A stretch of 64,000 bases of DNA from the NCBI RefSeq assembly GCF_000423705.1, contig NZ_AUIM01000004.1, positions 372,001 through 436,000 of the forward strand. Direction: 5' to 3'. A program made the position numbers and the translations under genes. The notes beneath the pieces were generated by a model that saw only the letters and a program-made list of their open reading frames with translations, searched no databases and was not told the DNA's origin. This document shows, piece after piece, positions 9,086 to 19,909 of this stretch; within the stretch, counting starts at the first letter, position 1; each line of letters starts with the position of its first letter. The stretch comes from Stappia stellulata DSM 5886. Lineage in GTDB: Bacteria; Pseudomonadota; Alphaproteobacteria; Rhizobiales; Stappiaceae.

Positions 9086-10462
9086 TCAGAAAAATTCCAG
9101 ACTGACCCGGAACATCTGCTCCACCTGGCGCACCCTCTCGGCGATCGCGAAGAGCACTACCCGGTCGTGCGCGCGGATGATCGTGCTGCCGTCGGGGGTG
9201 ATCACCGTGCCTTCACGGAAGATGGCGCCGACGCGGATCCCGTCCGGAAGCTCGGTATCGCGCAGGGGCTTGCCGACGAGCGGCGAGGTTTCCAGCGCCT
9301 CGGCCTCGATCACCTCGGCTGCGCCGTTTTGCAGCGCATGCACGCCGCGAATGCGCCCGCGCCGCACGTGCTGCAGGATCTTGGAAATCGTCACCTGGCG
9401 CGGATTGACGAAGGCGTCGATCCCCAGTGCATGGGCGAATGTGGGATAGCTCGGATTGTTGAGAAGCGACAGGTTGCGCTTGCAGCCCAGCTTCTTCGCC
9501 ATGACGCAGGACAGAATGTTGACCTCGTCCTCGTTGGTCAGCGCGATCAACGTGTCGGCGTCCTGGATGTCGGCTTCCAGCAACAGGTTCTGATCGAGCG
9601 CGCTGCCATGCAGGATCACCGTGCGTTTCAGCGTGTCGGCGATGCTCAGCGCACGCTCGCGGGAATGTTCGACGATCTTGACCTTGGCCGTCGACTGGCG
9701 CTGCTCGAGCATGTGCGCGACGTAGTGACCGATGTTTCCACCGCCGGCGATCACCACACGGGTCGCTTCCGGCTCCTCGTGGCCGAAGATCGCGAGCGTT
9801 CGCCGCACCCGGTCGCGGCGGGCAATCACATAGACAAGGTCGTCGACCAGAAGCGTGTCGGAGCTCTTGGGAACAAAGAGGTGATTTCCGCGGAAAACGC
9901 CCGCGACCACCGCGCCGAGGTCGGGAAACAGCTCGGTGAGCTGGCGCAGCGGCGTGTTCACCACCGGACAGTCTTCCCGGCACACGACGCCGACGACAAC
10001 GACCTGATCGTCGGCAAACCGCACGGTCTCCACAGCGCCGGGCAGAGCGAGACGCCGAAGCACCATCTCGCCGACCTCGATTTCCGGCGAGATGATCACG
10101 TCGATCGGCATGTTGTCGCGGGAGAACAGATCGCTCCACTGCGGCTTGAGGTAGCTTTGCGCACGCACGCGCGCCACCTTGGTCGGCACCTTGAACAGCG
10201 AATGCGCCACCTGGCACGCCACCATGTTGACCTCGTCATACAATGTGACGGCGATCAGCATGTCGGCCTGATCCGCGCCGGCCTGGGCCAGCACATCCGG
10301 ATGGGCGCCATGGCCGACGAAGCCGCGCACGTCGAGCGTGTCGCGGATCGCATTGATCAGACGCGGCGACGAATCGATGACGGAAACGTCGTTTTGCTCC
10401 GCGGCGAGCTTCTCGGCGATGCCGTAACCCACCTGGCCGGCCCCGCAAATCACCACTCTCAT
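9086..10462 (-). CDS. trkA: Trk system potassium transporter, peripheral NAD-binding subunit TrkA
   Basis: A 458-residue cytoplasmic regulator of the Trk potassium channel. It has two RCK repeats, each with a Rossmann N-lobe and a C-lobe. The dinucleotide motifs are VICGAGQVGYGIAEKLA at the N-terminus and VVIAGGGNIGHYVAHML near residue 233. The membrane partner TrkH is not in this window. It follows ntrX on the same strand with a 57-nt gap, a placement typical of the ntrYX-trkA locus. Confidence 0.95.
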   Translation of the reverse strand: MRVVICGAGQVGYGIAEKLAAEQNDVSVIDSSPRLINAIRDTLDVRGFVGHGAHPDVLAQAGADQADMLIAVTLYDEVNMVACQVAHSLFKVPTKVARVRAQSYLKPQWSDLFSRDNMPIDVIISPEIEVGEMVLRRLALPGAVETVRFADDQVVVVGVVCREDCPVVNTPLRQLTELFPDLGAVVAGVFRGNHLFVPKSSDTLLVDDLVYVIARRDRVRRTLAIFGHEEPEATRVVIAGGGNIGHYVAHMLEQRQSTAKVKIVEHSRERALSIADTLKRTVILHGSALDQNLLLEADIQDADTLIALTNEDEVNILSCVMAKKLGCKRNLSLLNNPSYPTFAHALGIDAFVNPRQVTISKILQHVRRGRIRGVHALQNGAAEVIEAEALETSPLVGKPLRDTELPDGIRVGAIFREGTVITPDGSTIIRAHDRVVLFAIAERVRQVEQMFRVSLEFF

Positions 10463-10519
10463 CGTTCGGTTTCCTTCATCGCATGCCGGTGCGCACGGGA
10501 GCCCCGGCCCCCGACGTGC

Positions 10520-11887
10520 CTACGACAGTCCTAGCGACTTGAGCTTGCGATGCAAGGCGGAGCGTTCCATCCCGACGAATTCCGCCGTGCGCGAGACATT
10601 GCCGCCGAAACGCTTGATCTGCGCCTGAAGATAATCGCGCTCGAACAACTCCCGCGCGTCGCGCAAGGGAAGCGCCATCAGGTGTTCACCGCCCCCGTTT
10701 GTCGGCAGGTTCGGCGCGTCCGCGCCGATTTCGCCCGGCAGCAGGTCGGCCGTGATCACCGCATCCGGATCCGCGCGGGTGAGAATCATCAACCGTTCGA
10801 CGTTGTTGCGCAACTGGCGCACGTTCCCCGGCCAGTCATGGGCCTGCAGGACCGCCATCGCGTCCTCGCCGATGCGGCGGATCGGAAGGCCAGAACTGAG
10901 TGAAATCTGTTCCATGAAGAACTGCACGAGTTCGGGAATGTCCTCGCGACGGTCGGCAAGGGCTGGAACATGCAGCGGCACGACACCGAGCCGGTGGAAC
11001 AGGTCCTCGCGCAGGCGCCCCTCGGCGATCTCCTGCTCCAGATTGCGGGCGCTCGACGACAGGATGCGAATGTCGACGCTGACCTTGCCCGCCCCGCCGA
11101 CGCGGGTGAAGGTCTGGTCGACAAGCACGCGCAGGATCTTGCCCTGCGTGCCATGCGGCATGTCCGCCACCTCGTCGATGTAGAGTGTCCCGCCATGCGC
11201 CTCTTCCATGGCGCCGATCTTGCGGATCCGCCCATCGTCGCCCTCGATGCCGAAGAGTTCCTCTTCCATCCGCTCAGGGGTGATCGTGGCGGCATTGATG
11301 ACGACAAAGGGGCTTTTCTCGCGCTGCGAGGCGGTGTGGATGGTACGCGCCGTCAATTCCTTGCCCGATCCCGACGGTCCGGTGATCAAGACGCGGCTGT
11401 TGGTGGGCGCGACGCGTTCGATGGTTCCGCGCAACTGGCCCATGGCGCTGCTGTTGCCAAGCAGGTCCAGCGCGTCGGAGCTTCGCTGCTTGAGCTGGCG
11501 GATTTCCCGGCGCAGCGACGAGGCCTCGAGCGCCCGTTCGGCGATCAGCACGAGCCGGTCGGCCTTGAAGGGCTTTTCGACGTAGTCGTAGGCGCCGCGC
11601 TTGATTGCGGACACGGCCGTTTCGATGTTGCCGTGGCCGGAGATGATGACGACGGGAAGGTCCGGGTCCTGTTCCTTGATCACATCGAGCAGATCGAGAC
11701 CGTCCAGACGGCTGCCCTGCAGCCAGATGTCGAGCACCACAAGCGACGGACGACGCTCCTGTATCGCGGCGAGCGCGGTGTCGCTGTCGGAGGCGGTGCG
11801 GGTGTTGTAGCCCTCGTCATCGAGAATGCCGGCGATGAGATCGCGAATATCGGCTTCATCGTCGACTACCAGAATATCATACGCCAT
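10520..11887 (-). CDS. ntrX: nitrogen regulation response regulator NtrX
   Basis: A 455-residue response regulator partnered with NtrY: receiver domain (ILVVDDEADIRDLI with the phosphorylated Asp in VVLDIWLQG), AAA+ domain (Walker A GPSGSGKELT, Walker B GGTLYIDEV) and a Fis-type HTH at the C-terminus. The sigma-54-contacting GAFTGA loop is absent; the place reads ELFGIEGDDGRIRKIGAM. This is characteristic of alphaproteobacterial NtrX and indicates it does not act as a classical sigma-54 activator. The ATG at 11885-11887 puts the receiver at residue 1; the frame extends upstream inside ntrY. It overlaps the ntrY 3' end by 11 nt. Confidence 0.96.
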   Translation of the reverse strand: MAYDILVVDDEADIRDLIAGILDDEGYNTRTASDSDTALAAIQERRPSLVVLDIWLQGSRLDGLDLLDVIKEQDPDLPVVIISGHGNIETAVSAIKRGAYDYVEKPFKADRLVLIAERALEASSLRREIRQLKQRSSDALDLLGNSSAMGQLRGTIERVAPTNSRVLITGPSGSGKELTARTIHTASQREKSPFVVINAATITPERMEEELFGIEGDDGRIRKIGAMEEAHGGTLYIDEVADMPHGTQGKILRVLVDQTFTRVGGAGKVSVDIRILSSSARNLEQEIAEGRLREDLFHRLGVVPLHVPALADRREDIPELVQFFMEQISLSSGLPIRRIGEDAMAVLQAHDWPGNVRQLRNNVERLMILTRADPDAVITADLLPGEIGADAPNLPTNGGGEHLMALPLRDARELFERDYLQAQIKRFGGNVSRTAEFVGMERSALHRKLKSLGLS

Positions 11888-14159
11888 CTGTCGCAACCGT
11901 TTCCGAGGTGGGAGGGACCTGATCCGCGTCGACCGCAAGGGTCGGAACGGGCTCAACTGCGAGCGTGAGCCGAACCGTGGCGCCGCGCCCGCCGGCTGAA
12001 TCTGCCGTGTCGCCGGGGGCATCGAGGAGTTCGATGCCGCCGCCGTGTTCTTCCATGATCTTTTTCACAATCGCGAGACCAAGGCCGGTGCCCTTTTCGC
12101 GGGTCGTCATATAGGGTTCGAGCAGCCGCTGACGGTTTTCGACCGGCAAGCCGATGCCATTGTCGGTGACATCGATCACCACCTTGCCGTCCTCTTGTGC
12201 CAGATGAATGTCGACGCGCCCGTCCGCCACCTGATCCTGCGGCAGCGCCATGACGGATTCGGCCGCGTTCTTGATCACATTCGTGAGCGCCTGGCCGACA
12301 AGGCGCTGGTCGAAACGCACCTTCACCGCCTTGTCGGGCAGATCGGTCTTGATCGACATGTCGGGATTGGCCACGCCTTGCAGGAAGGCCGCCTCGCGCA
12401 CGGTCGTGCGCAGGTCGGAAACCTCCATTTCCGGCTTCGGCATGCGCGCGAAGGAGGAGAACTCGTCGACCATGCGCCCGATGTCTCCGACCTGGCGAAT
12501 GATTGTGTCGACGCATTGGTCGAAAACCCCGCGATCCTCCACGATAACCTTGCCGTATCGGCGGCGGATCCGTTCGGCCGACAACTGGATCGGCGTGAGC
12601 GGGTTCTTGATCTCATGGGCGATCCGGCGCGCGACATCGGCCCAGGCGGAGGTGCGCTGCGCAGTGACAAGGTCGGTGATGTCATCCAGCGTGACGACAA
12701 AACCGTGCTCGCTGCGTGTCGACTGTTCGCTGGTCACCCGCACGTTGACGGTGCGCTCGCGGCCGTGCCGGTGCAGCGACACCTGCGTCTCGCTCATGCG
12801 GTCGTCGGCCCGCGCCAGCACATCCGCGACGATGTCGGCGAGCTCCGGCACCGCCTGCGCCAGCGGCTCGTCCAGCAGCGCGCTCTCGCTGACCCCGACG
12901 AGCGACAGGGCCGAGCGGTTCACCAGCGTGATGCGCCCGCTGTCGTCGACACCGATGACCCCGGCCGTGACACCCGACAGCACGGCCTCGGTGAACCGGC
13001 GGCGGCGGTCGATCTGGTCGTTCGCGGCCAGGAGTGCGTCGCGCTGCCCGCGCAACTGAGCCGTCATGTTGTTGAAGGTCGCGCCCAGATTGGCGAGATC
13101 GCCGGCAGACTTGTCGGTCTCGACCTGGACATAGAGATTGCCCTTGGACACCTGGTCCGCCGCGCCGATCAGGCGCCGGATCGGCGCGACCAGCATGTTG
13201 GCGAAGCCGAAACCGATCCAGATCGACGACAGCAGGAGCACCAGCGTCACGCCGGTATAGACAAGGGCAAAGGCGACCTGGACGCCGAAACGGCTTTGTT
13301 CCATGCGCGTGTACTGGTTGGCCCCCTCCTCCGCCAGCCGCATGTAGTCGACCACGCGCTTGTCCATCGCCCGGGTGACATAGAGATACATGTCGTCATA
13401 GGCGGAGAGCTTCATGACGCCGCCAACGAGGTTCGACACCCCGGGCGCGATGATCACCGGTTCACCGCGGCTTGCCTGTTCGAAAGCCTGGTTCGGCGGC
13501 AGAAGGACGTCCATGTCCGGGTTGACGATGATCCGCGTTATCACTGTGCCGTCCGACTTCATGAGGAAGGCCCCGAGAAGCGCGCGAAGGGATGTCTGGG
13601 TCTGGAAGAAGGAATCGAAACGCGTCGGCTCGAACTCATAAACGGCCTTGGCGCGGTCGATGTCGTTCGCCATGGCGATCAGGTCACCGCGCAGAACCCG
13701 CGCATGTTCCTGAAGATAGGCCTGCGCCACCGTCAGCGCATTGTCGATGATCAGCCGCGTGCGGTCCTCGAACCAGCGATCGAGGCCGCGGTCGAGCGTG
13801 ATCGTCGCCAAAATGGCGACAAGGATCGCCGGAACGGCGGCCACGAAGCTGAACAGCGTGACGATCCGCCCGTGCAAGCGCGCGGCCGCCCGGCCGCGGC
13901 GACGCGCCTGCCACAGTGACAAGAGTTCCAGCCCGATCAGCAACATCAAGGCCGCGACCAGGATTCCGTTGATCACCATCGCCACCTGGGCGACAGGCCC
14001 GTCTGGGGGAATCGGCGTCGCGCCCATCAGCAGGAAGAAGGTGAAGGTGATCGAGATCAGGGACACGATCACAAGCGCAAAACCGAGCCGGCGGACACGC
14101 AGCCCCGTACGGCCATGGTCTGCCTGATAGGCGGCGGCGCTCGTTCGTTCGGCGGTCAA
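11877..14159 (-). CDS. ntrY: nitrogen regulation sensor histidine kinase NtrY
   Basis: A 760-residue membrane sensor kinase. Three hydrophobic segments lie in the first 120 residues and another near 290-315, framing a periplasmic region of about 170 residues. A HAMP domain, a PAS domain, the HisKA phospho-acceptor box ([15 protein letters not shown]) and an ATPase domain (DNGIGLP, GTGLGLAIVKKI) follow. Start is TTG at 14159, as no better ATG or GTG precedes the first membrane segment. It phosphorylates NtrX and affects nitrogen, respiratory or envelope control in related bacteria. A 130-nt gap separates it from ntrC. Confidence 0.95.
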   Translation of the reverse strand: MTAERTSAAAYQADHGRTGLRVRRLGFALVIVSLISITFTFFLLMGATPIPPDGPVAQVAMVINGILVAALMLLIGLELLSLWQARRRGRAAARLHGRIVTLFSFVAAVPAILVAILATITLDRGLDRWFEDRTRLIIDNALTVAQAYLQEHARVLRGDLIAMANDIDRAKAVYEFEPTRFDSFFQTQTSLRALLGAFLMKSDGTVITRIIVNPDMDVLLPPNQAFEQASRGEPVIIAPGVSNLVGGVMKLSAYDDMYLYVTRAMDKRVVDYMRLAEEGANQYTRMEQSRFGVQVAFALVYTGVTLVLLLSSIWIGFGFANMLVAPIRRLIGAADQVSKGNLYVQVETDKSAGDLANLGATFNNMTAQLRGQRDALLAANDQIDRRRRFTEAVLSGVTAGVIGVDDSGRITLVNRSALSLVGVSESALLDEPLAQAVPELADIVADVLARADDRMSETQVSLHRHGRERTVNVRVTSEQSTRSEHGFVVTLDDITDLVTAQRTSAWADVARRIAHEIKNPLTPIQLSAERIRRRYGKVIVEDRGVFDQCVDTIIRQVGDIGRMVDEFSSFARMPKPEMEVSDLRTTVREAAFLQGVANPDMSIKTDLPDKAVKVRFDQRLVGQALTNVIKNAAESVMALPQDQVADGRVDIHLAQEDGKVVIDVTDNGIGLPVENRQRLLEPYMTTREKGTGLGLAIVKKIMEEHGGGIELLDAPGDTADSAGGRGATVRLTLAVEPVPTLAVDADQVPPTSETVATDGV

Positions 14160-14289
14160 GGTCGGGCAACCATTGTCTGGAATCGGTCCATGCGGGACCG
14201 GCGCAAAGATGCGGCACCCTTACCACACATTGTTGCCAAATTACGACAGACCGATCGCATTGTGAATGCTGCGCGACAGGCGCAACCAC

Positions 14290-15726
14290 TTATCTGTTCG
14301 CACGTATGACCTGGACGTCGAGGTCCCGGATCTTCTTGCGCAGTGTGTTGCGGTTGACGCCAAGAAGTTCCGCCGCCTTGATCTGGTTGCCCCGCGTGGC
14401 AGCCAGCGCCGCGCCGATCAGCGGATATTCCACCTCCCTGAGGATCCGGTGGTAGAGACCCGGAGGCGGCAACGCGTCGCCGAATGTCTGAAAATAGGTA
14501 CTGAGATAGCGCTCGACGGACCCTGAAAGGTCGATTGTCCCGTTTTCTTCCTCATCGGGGAGCGCGGCCGGCTGACTGAGTTCCTGGTCGATCAGCGAAG
14601 CGGAAATCACGTCCTGCGGATAGAGCGCGGACAATCGTCGAACCAGGTTTTCCAGTTCCCGCACATTGCCCGGCCAGCGGTAATGCCGCATCCGGTCGAT
14701 CGCGGCATTCTCGATCTGCTTGGCCGGGAGCCCCTCGCGTTCCGCCAAAGCGAAGAAGTGACGCACGAGATCGGGAATGTCCTCGATGCGCTCGCGCAGC
14801 GGCGGGAGCCGGATCGGCACAACATTGAGGCGGTAATAAAGATCCTCGCGAAACAGCCCCTGATTGATCAGCTGGCGCAGGTCCTTGTTGGTCGCAGCGA
14901 CGATGCGCACGTCCGTGCGGATCGGCACCCGTCCGCCGACCGTGGTGTATTCGCCCTGTTGCAGCACGCGCAGCAGCCGGGTCTGCGCCTCCATCGGCAT
15001 GTCGCCGATCTCGTCGAGAAACAATGTGCCGCCGTCCGCCTGCTCGAACCGTCCGGCCGAGCGCTGCTGAGCGCCGGTAAAGGCGCCCTTTTCGTGGCCG
15101 AAAAGCTCCGCCTCGATCAGATCGCGCGGGATGGCTGCCATGTTGATCGCGACGAAGGGGCCGTTGCGGCGCTTGCCGTAGTCGTGCAGCGCGCGCGCAA
15201 CCAGTTCCTTGCCGGTGCCGGATTCACCGTTGATCATCACCGACAGGTCGGTCTGCATGAGGCGGGCCAAGACCCGGTAGATTTCCTGCATCGCCGGCGA
15301 ACGACCGATCAGCGGAATGCTTTCGCCGCCGTCCTCGGGCGCATCGACCTGGGCGCGTTTCGGCTCCGACAACGCCCGGCTGACGATGCTGGTCAGTTCC
15401 TTGAGGTCGAACGGCTTGGGCAGATATTCATACGCCCCCTTCTCCGACGCCCGGATTGCGGTCATGAAGGTGTTCTGCGCGCTCATCACGATAACCGGCA
15501 GATCGGGCCGCATCTTCTTGATGCGCGGCAAAACGTCGAAGGCGTTTTCGTCCGGCATCATCACGTCCGTGACCACGAGATCTCCGTCGCCCGAGCTGAT
15601 CCAGCGCCACAAGGTGGTGGCATTGGAGGTCAGACGTACGGTGTAACCCGCCCGCGACAGCGCCTGATTGAGCACCGTGCGGATCGCGGCGTCGTCATCT
15701 GCGACAAGAATGGTACCGGTCGGCAT
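14290..15726 (-). CDS. ntrC: nitrogen regulation response regulator NtrC (NR-I)
   Basis: A 478-residue sigma-54 activator: receiver domain ([14 protein letters not shown], Asp in [10 protein letters not shown]), AAA+ domain with [10 protein letters not shown] Walker A, an intact GAFTGA loop and [11 protein letters not shown] Walker B, and a C-terminal Fis HTH ([16 protein letters not shown]). When phosphorylated by NtrB it activates sigma-54 promoters of nitrogen assimilation genes. It starts 34 nt after ntrB on the same strand. Confidence 0.97.
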   Translation of the reverse strand: MPTGTILVADDDAAIRTVLNQALSRAGYTVRLTSNATTLWRWISSGDGDLVVTDVMMPDENAFDVLPRIKKMRPDLPVIVMSAQNTFMTAIRASEKGAYEYLPKPFDLKELTSIVSRALSEPKRAQVDAPEDGGESIPLIGRSPAMQEIYRVLARLMQTDLSVMINGESGTGKELVARALHDYGKRRNGPFVAINMAAIPRDLIEAELFGHEKGAFTGAQQRSAGRFEQADGGTLFLDEIGDMPMEAQTRLLRVLQQGEYTTVGGRVPIRTDVRIVAATNKDLRQLINQGLFREDLYYRLNVVPIRLPPLRERIEDIPDLVRHFFALAEREGLPAKQIENAAIDRMRHYRWPGNVRELENLVRRLSALYPQDVISASLIDQELSQPAALPDEEENGTIDLSGSVERYLSTYFQTFGDALPPPGLYHRILREVEYPLIGAALAATRGNQIKAAELLGVNRNTLRKKIRDLDVQVIRANR

Positions 15727-15760
15727 GTTTTCGGGTTCCCCGGTGTCGGATCTCTTGGTG

Positions 15761-16876
15761 TCAGGTTTCGTCTTGGGTGGCGTAGGCCGGCATCAGGATG
15801 CGGAACACGGTCCGCCCGGGCTGGCTGTCGCATTCGATCACGCCGCCATGATCGCCGATGATCTTGGCGACGAGCGCCAGACCAAGCCCCGAGCCATTCG
15901 CCTTGGTGGTCACGAAAGGATCGAACAGATGCGGCAGCAGGTCCTCCGGCACGCCCGGGCCGCTGTCGCGTACACAGAACTCCAGCGGCAGGCTGACGCG
16001 TTCGCGCGATCCCGGCACCGACAGGCGAATGCCCGGCCGATAGGCCGTCGTCAGCGTGATCTCGCCTCCGTGGCCGCCGGAGACCGCCTCCGAGGCATTC
16101 TTCAAAAGGTTCAGGAAGACCTGCACCAGTTGGTCGCGGTTGGCGAACACCAGCGGCAACGACGGGTCGTAGTCGACATTGATCGTTACGTTGCGGGCGA
16201 ACCCGGACGACGCCAGTCGCTGGACATGATCGAGCACCACATGGATGTTGACCGGCTCGCGCTCGATCGGACGGTCGTCGGAAAACACCTCCATCCGGTC
16301 GACCAGCTTCACGATACGGTCGGCCTCGTCCATGATCAGCCGGGTCAGCGCCCGGTCCTCGTCGGAGGCCGATCCCTCCAGAAGCTGGGCCGCGCCACGG
16401 ATTCCCGACAGCGGGTTCTTGATCTCATGGGCCAGCATGGTCGCAAGGCCGGAAACGGTCCGCGCCGCGCCGCGCGAGGTCAGTTGGCGGTCGATCTTTT
16501 CCGCCATTCCCCGTTCCTGCAGCATCAGAACGACGGAGCCTGGAGAATCGGCGACGGGCGCCGCGATGATGTCGACGATCTTTTCCGACCCGATCCGCGG
16601 CGAGCCGATATCGACCTTGTATTCGTTGACCGGCGCGCCACGATCACGCACCTGCGAGATCAGCAGGAGCAGCGGACTGCCGAACGGCACGAAATGCGAC
16701 ATGGGATGGCGTCGCAGCACCGGCGCGCTGGCGCGGAAGAAGCTCTCCGCAGCCATGTTCGCCTCGGCCACGCGCCCTTGCGGATCGATCAGCAGAAGCG
16801 GATGCGGCAGCGCGTCGAGAATCGGCGTCGAGGCGCCTTCGCTGCGGGATCCGGGGTTGGTCGGCATATCGCTCAT
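15761..16876 (-). CDS. ntrB: nitrogen regulation sensor kinase/phosphatase NtrB (NR-II)
   Basis: A 371-residue soluble histidine kinase: an N-terminal PAS domain ([21 protein letters not shown]), the HisKA box with [16 protein letters not shown], and an ATPase domain with [11 protein letters not shown] (G1) and [12 protein letters not shown] (G2). It phosphorylates or dephosphorylates NtrC according to PII signalling. Its ATG overlaps the dusB stop in an ATGA arrangement, so the two genes are translationally coupled. No transmembrane segment is seen. Confidence 0.96.
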   Translation of the reverse strand: MSDMPTNPGSRSEGASTPILDALPHPLLLIDPQGRVAEANMAAESFFRASAPVLRRHPMSHFVPFGSPLLLLISQVRDRGAPVNEYKVDIGSPRIGSEKIVDIIAAPVADSPGSVVLMLQERGMAEKIDRQLTSRGAARTVSGLATMLAHEIKNPLSGIRGAAQLLEGSASDEDRALTRLIMDEADRIVKLVDRMEVFSDDRPIEREPVNIHVVLDHVQRLASSGFARNVTINVDYDPSLPLVFANRDQLVQVFLNLLKNASEAVSGGHGGEITLTTAYRPGIRLSVPGSRERVSLPLEFCVRDSGPGVPEDLLPHLFDPFVTTKANGSGLGLALVAKIIGDHGGVIECDSQPGRTVFRILMPAYATQDET

Positions 16877-17892
16877 GCAGCAGCCTCCCGGCTGCCGTGA
16901 AGGATCCAGTCGCGCAGGGTCGACAGCACGAAAAGCGGGTCGTGCGATGTCAGCACCGCCTTGCGAAGCGCAACCGGCATCGCCGGTGTCATGTCGTCGA
17001 GAGACCAGGCGACATGCTTGCGTGCGAGCTTGAGACCCTTGTCCCGTCCGTAGTGGTGAAGCATTGCCTCGACATGCTCACACACGAGATCGGCACGCGC
17101 GGCCCCCTGCGGGGTCTCGACGCCAACCCTGCCGGCCAGGTCCGCACCGATCTGCCCCGCAAGCCACGGGCGGCCGTAGGAGGCCCGGCCGATCATCACG
17201 GCATCCGCGCCGGAGCGGCGCATCATCTCGCGGGCATCGTCTGCCGTGCGGCAGTCGCCATTGGCAACCAGCGGCACCGAAATGCGCTCGCGCACGGCGC
17301 GAATGGCATCCCAGTCGGCGGTTCCCTTGTAGAACTGGCAGCGGGTGCGTCCATGGACCGTGATCATGCTGACGCCCGCGTCTTCGGCGCGCCTGGCGAG
17401 GTCCGGCGCATTCAGCGTGTCATGATCCCAGCCAAGTCGCATTTTCAACGTGACCGGAACGCGCACCGCCGCAACCGTCGCCTCGATGAGGCGCAACGCG
17501 TGATCGAGATCGCGCATCAGCGCCGAGCCCGAAAAGCCCGAGGTCACCTTCTTGGCCGGGCACCCCATGTTGATGTCGACGATATCGGCCCCGGCCTCCT
17601 CCGCCAGACGCGCGCCATGCGCCATCCAGTGCGCCTCGCGGCCGGCGAGCTGAACCACGTGCAATGCGCCCGCGACCCCTTCGCTGCGCATCTGCGTTTC
17701 GGGATCGCCGGCGGCGAGTTGTTCGCAGGCGACCATCTCGGAGACCACAAGCCCCGCGCCGAAGCGATGCGCGAGCTGGCGAAACGGCATGTCCGTCACC
17801 CCGGACATCGGCGCGAGAAAGGCGCGGTTCGGCACCGCGATCCCACCGATCGCCAGCGTGCCTTTCGCCGATTGCGCGTTTGCGTTGCTCAT
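16873..17892 (-). CDS. dusB: tRNA dihydrouridine synthase DusB
   Basis: A 339-residue FMN-dependent TIM-barrel enzyme that reduces uridines in tRNA D-loops. Family motifs are [15 protein letters not shown] near the N-terminus, [11 protein letters not shown] carrying the catalytic Cys, [12 protein letters not shown], and [12 protein letters not shown] in the phosphate-binding region. The ATG at 17890-17892 is chosen; an ATG 18 nt upstream (17910) is possible. The open frame runs far further upstream but there it is antisense to ispDF. As in enterobacteria (dusB-fis) and other rhizobia, dus leads an operon with regulatory genes, here ntrBC. Confidence 0.94.
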   Translation of the reverse strand: MSNANAQSAKGTLAIGGIAVPNRAFLAPMSGVTDMPFRQLAHRFGAGLVVSEMVACEQLAAGDPETQMRSEGVAGALHVVQLAGREAHWMAHGARLAEEAGADIVDINMGCPAKKVTSGFSGSALMRDLDHALRLIEATVAAVRVPVTLKMRLGWDHDTLNAPDLARRAEDAGVSMITVHGRTRCQFYKGTADWDAIRAVRERISVPLVANGDCRTADDAREMMRRSGADAVMIGRASYGRPWLAGQIGADLAGRVGVETPQGAARADLVCEHVEAMLHHYGRDKGLKLARKHVAWSLDDMTPAMPVALRKAVLTSHDPLFVLSTLRDWILHGSREAAA

Positions 17893-18039
17893 ATGATGTG
17901 CACTTTCCATTCTGCCTATAGAATAGACATCCGCCTTGCGCCCGCAAGTGACAATTTCAGCTCCCGCACATAAGCCTTGAGATCGCCGGTGGAAAGTTTC
18001 AAAACGCAGACAGGATCTCCAACCCGGGAAAGTGCCTGA

Positions 18040-19305
18040 ATGCCTGCAGATGAAGCGCCTTCGGCTTCGCGTCGTCCGTCCATCGAAACGGCGGCCCTCG
18101 TTGTCGCCGCGGGGCGCGGATCGCGGGCCGGATCCGGCGATGCGCCCAAACAGTACCGTGAAATCGGCGGAGTGCCGGTTCTCGCGCGCACGCTTGTCGC
18201 GCTCTCCTCGGCACCCGCGATCGACGCGATCCAGGTTGTGATCCACCGCGACGACATGCCGCTCTATGACGCCAGCGTGTCCGGCCTCTCCCTCGCCTGC
18301 GCCCTCTTGCCGCCGGTGATCGGCGGAGAAACACGGCAGCAATCCGTTCTGCAAGGCCTGCGCGCCCTTGAGCCGCACGACCCGCAAACCGTCCTGATCC
18401 ACGACGCCGCCCGCCCGTTCGTGACCCCGGCCGTCATCGATGCCACGGTTCGCGCGCTTGCCGCTGGCGAAACCGGCGTGATCGCGGCCCTGCCGGTCGT
18501 CGATACGGTGAAACGCGCGCAGGATGACGGCGCCGGCCTTGCGTCTGTTGCCGAAACCGTCGACCGGACGCCGCTGCGCGCCGCCCAGACCCCGCAGGGC
18601 TTCCGCTTCGCGGCCATTCTCGGCGCGCATGAACGCGCCGCGCGCAACGGGGCAAGCAACCTCACCGACGATGCGGCCGTCGCCCAATGGGCCGGCGAGA
18701 CGGTCCGTTTCGTTGCCGGCGATCCGGCGAATGTGAAGATCACGACGGCGGAGGACCTGATGCAGGCCGACCGGAAACTGACCCTCGAAGACTGGGCCGC
18801 GCGCGGCGACACCCGCGTCGCCAGCGCCTATGACGTACATGCCTTCGAGACCGGCGACCACGTTATGCTCGGCGGCATCCGGATCGATCACGACCGCGCA
18901 TTGAAAGGCCATTCCGACGCGGATGTGGTCTTGCACGCGCTGACCGACGCGCTTCTCGCAACGCTGTGCGACGGCGACATCGGCCACCATTTTCCGCCCT
19001 CCGATCCGGCCTGGCACAAGGTCTCCTCCGACCGCTTTCTGGCCTTTGCCTCGGAACGCGTGCGGGCGCGCGACGGCGCCATCGCCCATCTCGACACGAC
19101 AATCGTTTGCGAGGAACCCAAGATCGGACCGCACCGCGAGGCCATGCGCGCGCGCATTGCCGAGATCTGCGGCATTCCGCTTTCGCGCGTGTCGGTCAAG
19201 GCGACGACCTCCGAGCGGCTCGGTTTCACCGGACGCGGGGAAGGCATTGCCGCCCTTGCCTCCGCCACGGTCCGCCTGCCCCTCTTCCCTGACGACGAGA
19301 GCTGA
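18040..19305 (+). CDS. ispDF: bifunctional IspD/IspF of the MEP isoprenoid pathway
   Basis: A 421-residue fusion. The N-terminal IspD half (to about residue 255) has the CTP-binding loop [21 protein letters not shown] and the TPQGF segment, and makes CDP-methylerythritol. The C-terminal IspF half begins at [14 protein letters not shown] and contains [19 protein letters not shown], with the zinc-binding Asp/His and GHSDADV, and [16 protein letters not shown]; it makes the cyclodiphosphate. Fusion is typical of alphaproteobacteria. ATG at 18040 is the first plausible start. It is divergent from dusB across 147 nt and is followed by cinA after 8 nt. Confidence 0.97.
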   Translation: MPADEAPSASRRPSIETAALVVAAGRGSRAGSGDAPKQYREIGGVPVLARTLVALSSAPAIDAIQVVIHRDDMPLYDASVSGLSLACALLPPVIGGETRQQSVLQGLRALEPHDPQTVLIHDAARPFVTPAVIDATVRALAAGETGVIAALPVVDTVKRAQDDGAGLASVAETVDRTPLRAAQTPQGFRFAAILGAHERAARNGASNLTDDAAVAQWAGETVRFVAGDPANVKITTAEDLMQADRKLTLEDWAARGDTRVASAYDVHAFETGDHVMLGGIRIDHDRALKGHSDADVVLHALTDALLATLCDGDIGHHFPPSDPAWHKVSSDRFLAFASERVRARDGAIAHLDTTIVCEEPKIGPHREAMRARIAEICGIPLSRVSVKATTSERLGFTGRGEGIAALASATVRLPLFPDDES

Positions 19306-19313
19306 GTTTCGAC

Positions 19314-19808
19314 ATGACGGACCTGACCCCGCTTCGCCCCGGCGCGGAAGACCTGATCGCGGCATTCACCCGCACGGGTCGCACGATCGCCACCGCGGAA
19401 AGCTGCACCGGAGGGCTGATCGCGGCTTTGCTGACCGAAATACCGGGCTCTTCGGCCGTCCTCGAACGCGGCTTCGTGACTTACTCCAACGCCGCCAAGA
19501 CGGATCTGCTCGGGATCGCGGAAACGCTGATTGGCGAACATGGCGCGGTCAGTCGGGAGGTTGCCCTGGCGATGGCGTCCGGTGCGCTGAAAGCCTCGAA
19601 CGCCGATGTCGCCGTCTCCGTCACCGGGGTTGCCGGCCCGGGCGGCGGGTCCGGGCAAAAGCCGGTCGGCCTCGTTCATTTCGGCTTCGCCGCAAGGGGG
19701 CGGGCCACGGTCCATGCGGAACGTCGTTTTGGCGATCTCTCGCGGTCGGCAATCCGCCTGGCCAGCGTGGCGGTCGCTCTCGAAGGTCTTTCAAAGTTGA
19801 ACGTTTAG
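19314..19808 (+). CDS. pncC: CinA C-terminal family protein (nicotinamide-nucleotide amidohydrolase PncC)
   Basis: A 164-residue stand-alone CinA C-terminal domain. TAESCTGGLIAALLTEIPGS and VTGVAGPGGGSGQKPVGLVH are diagnostic. Members deamidate NMN to nicotinate mononucleotide in pyridine nucleotide recycling. The N-terminal MoCF-like domain of full-length CinA is absent, as is usual for this form. It starts 8 nt after ispDF, so the two genes are an operon. A perfect inverted repeat begins directly at its stop. Confidence 0.9.
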   Translation: MTDLTPLRPGAEDLIAAFTRTGRTIATAESCTGGLIAALLTEIPGSSAVLERGFVTYSNAAKTDLLGIAETLIGEHGAVSREVALAMASGALKASNADVAVSVTGVAGPGGGSGQKPVGLVHFGFAARGRATVHAERRFGDLSRSAIRLASVAVALEGLSKLNV

Positions 19809-19850
19809 TCGAAAACAGCATTCACCAGACCGACAATCTCCTGTTTTCGA
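19809..19850. repeat. perfect 10-bp inverted repeat with 22-nt loop after pncC
   Basis: TCGAAAACAG (19809-19818) and CTGTTTTCGA (19841-19850) are perfect complements, beginning directly after the pncC TAG and 59 nt before the ATG of the secreted unknown gene. The loop is too long and the downstream U-tract too weak (TAATTGATT) for a typical terminator. It may be a structured processing site or an operator. Confidence 0.6.
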
Positions 19851-19909
19851 TAATTGATTCGCAACCACGCTCTGCGCATCTAGGTTGCATGCCAAGGGAT
19901 CAATCCGTC

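Noticed and set aside
10520-11887. NtrX lacking GAFTGA as an inactivating mutation
   Set aside because: Loss of this loop is normal for alphaproteobacterial NtrX, so it is a family feature.
12045-13919. 624-codon plus-strand open frame over ntrY
   Set aside because: Antisense to ntrY, which has full kinase motifs.
16873-19365. Long open frame on the minus strand extending dusB far upstream
   Set aside because: The extra part is antisense to ispDF, which has full family motifs. The DusB family starts near 17892.
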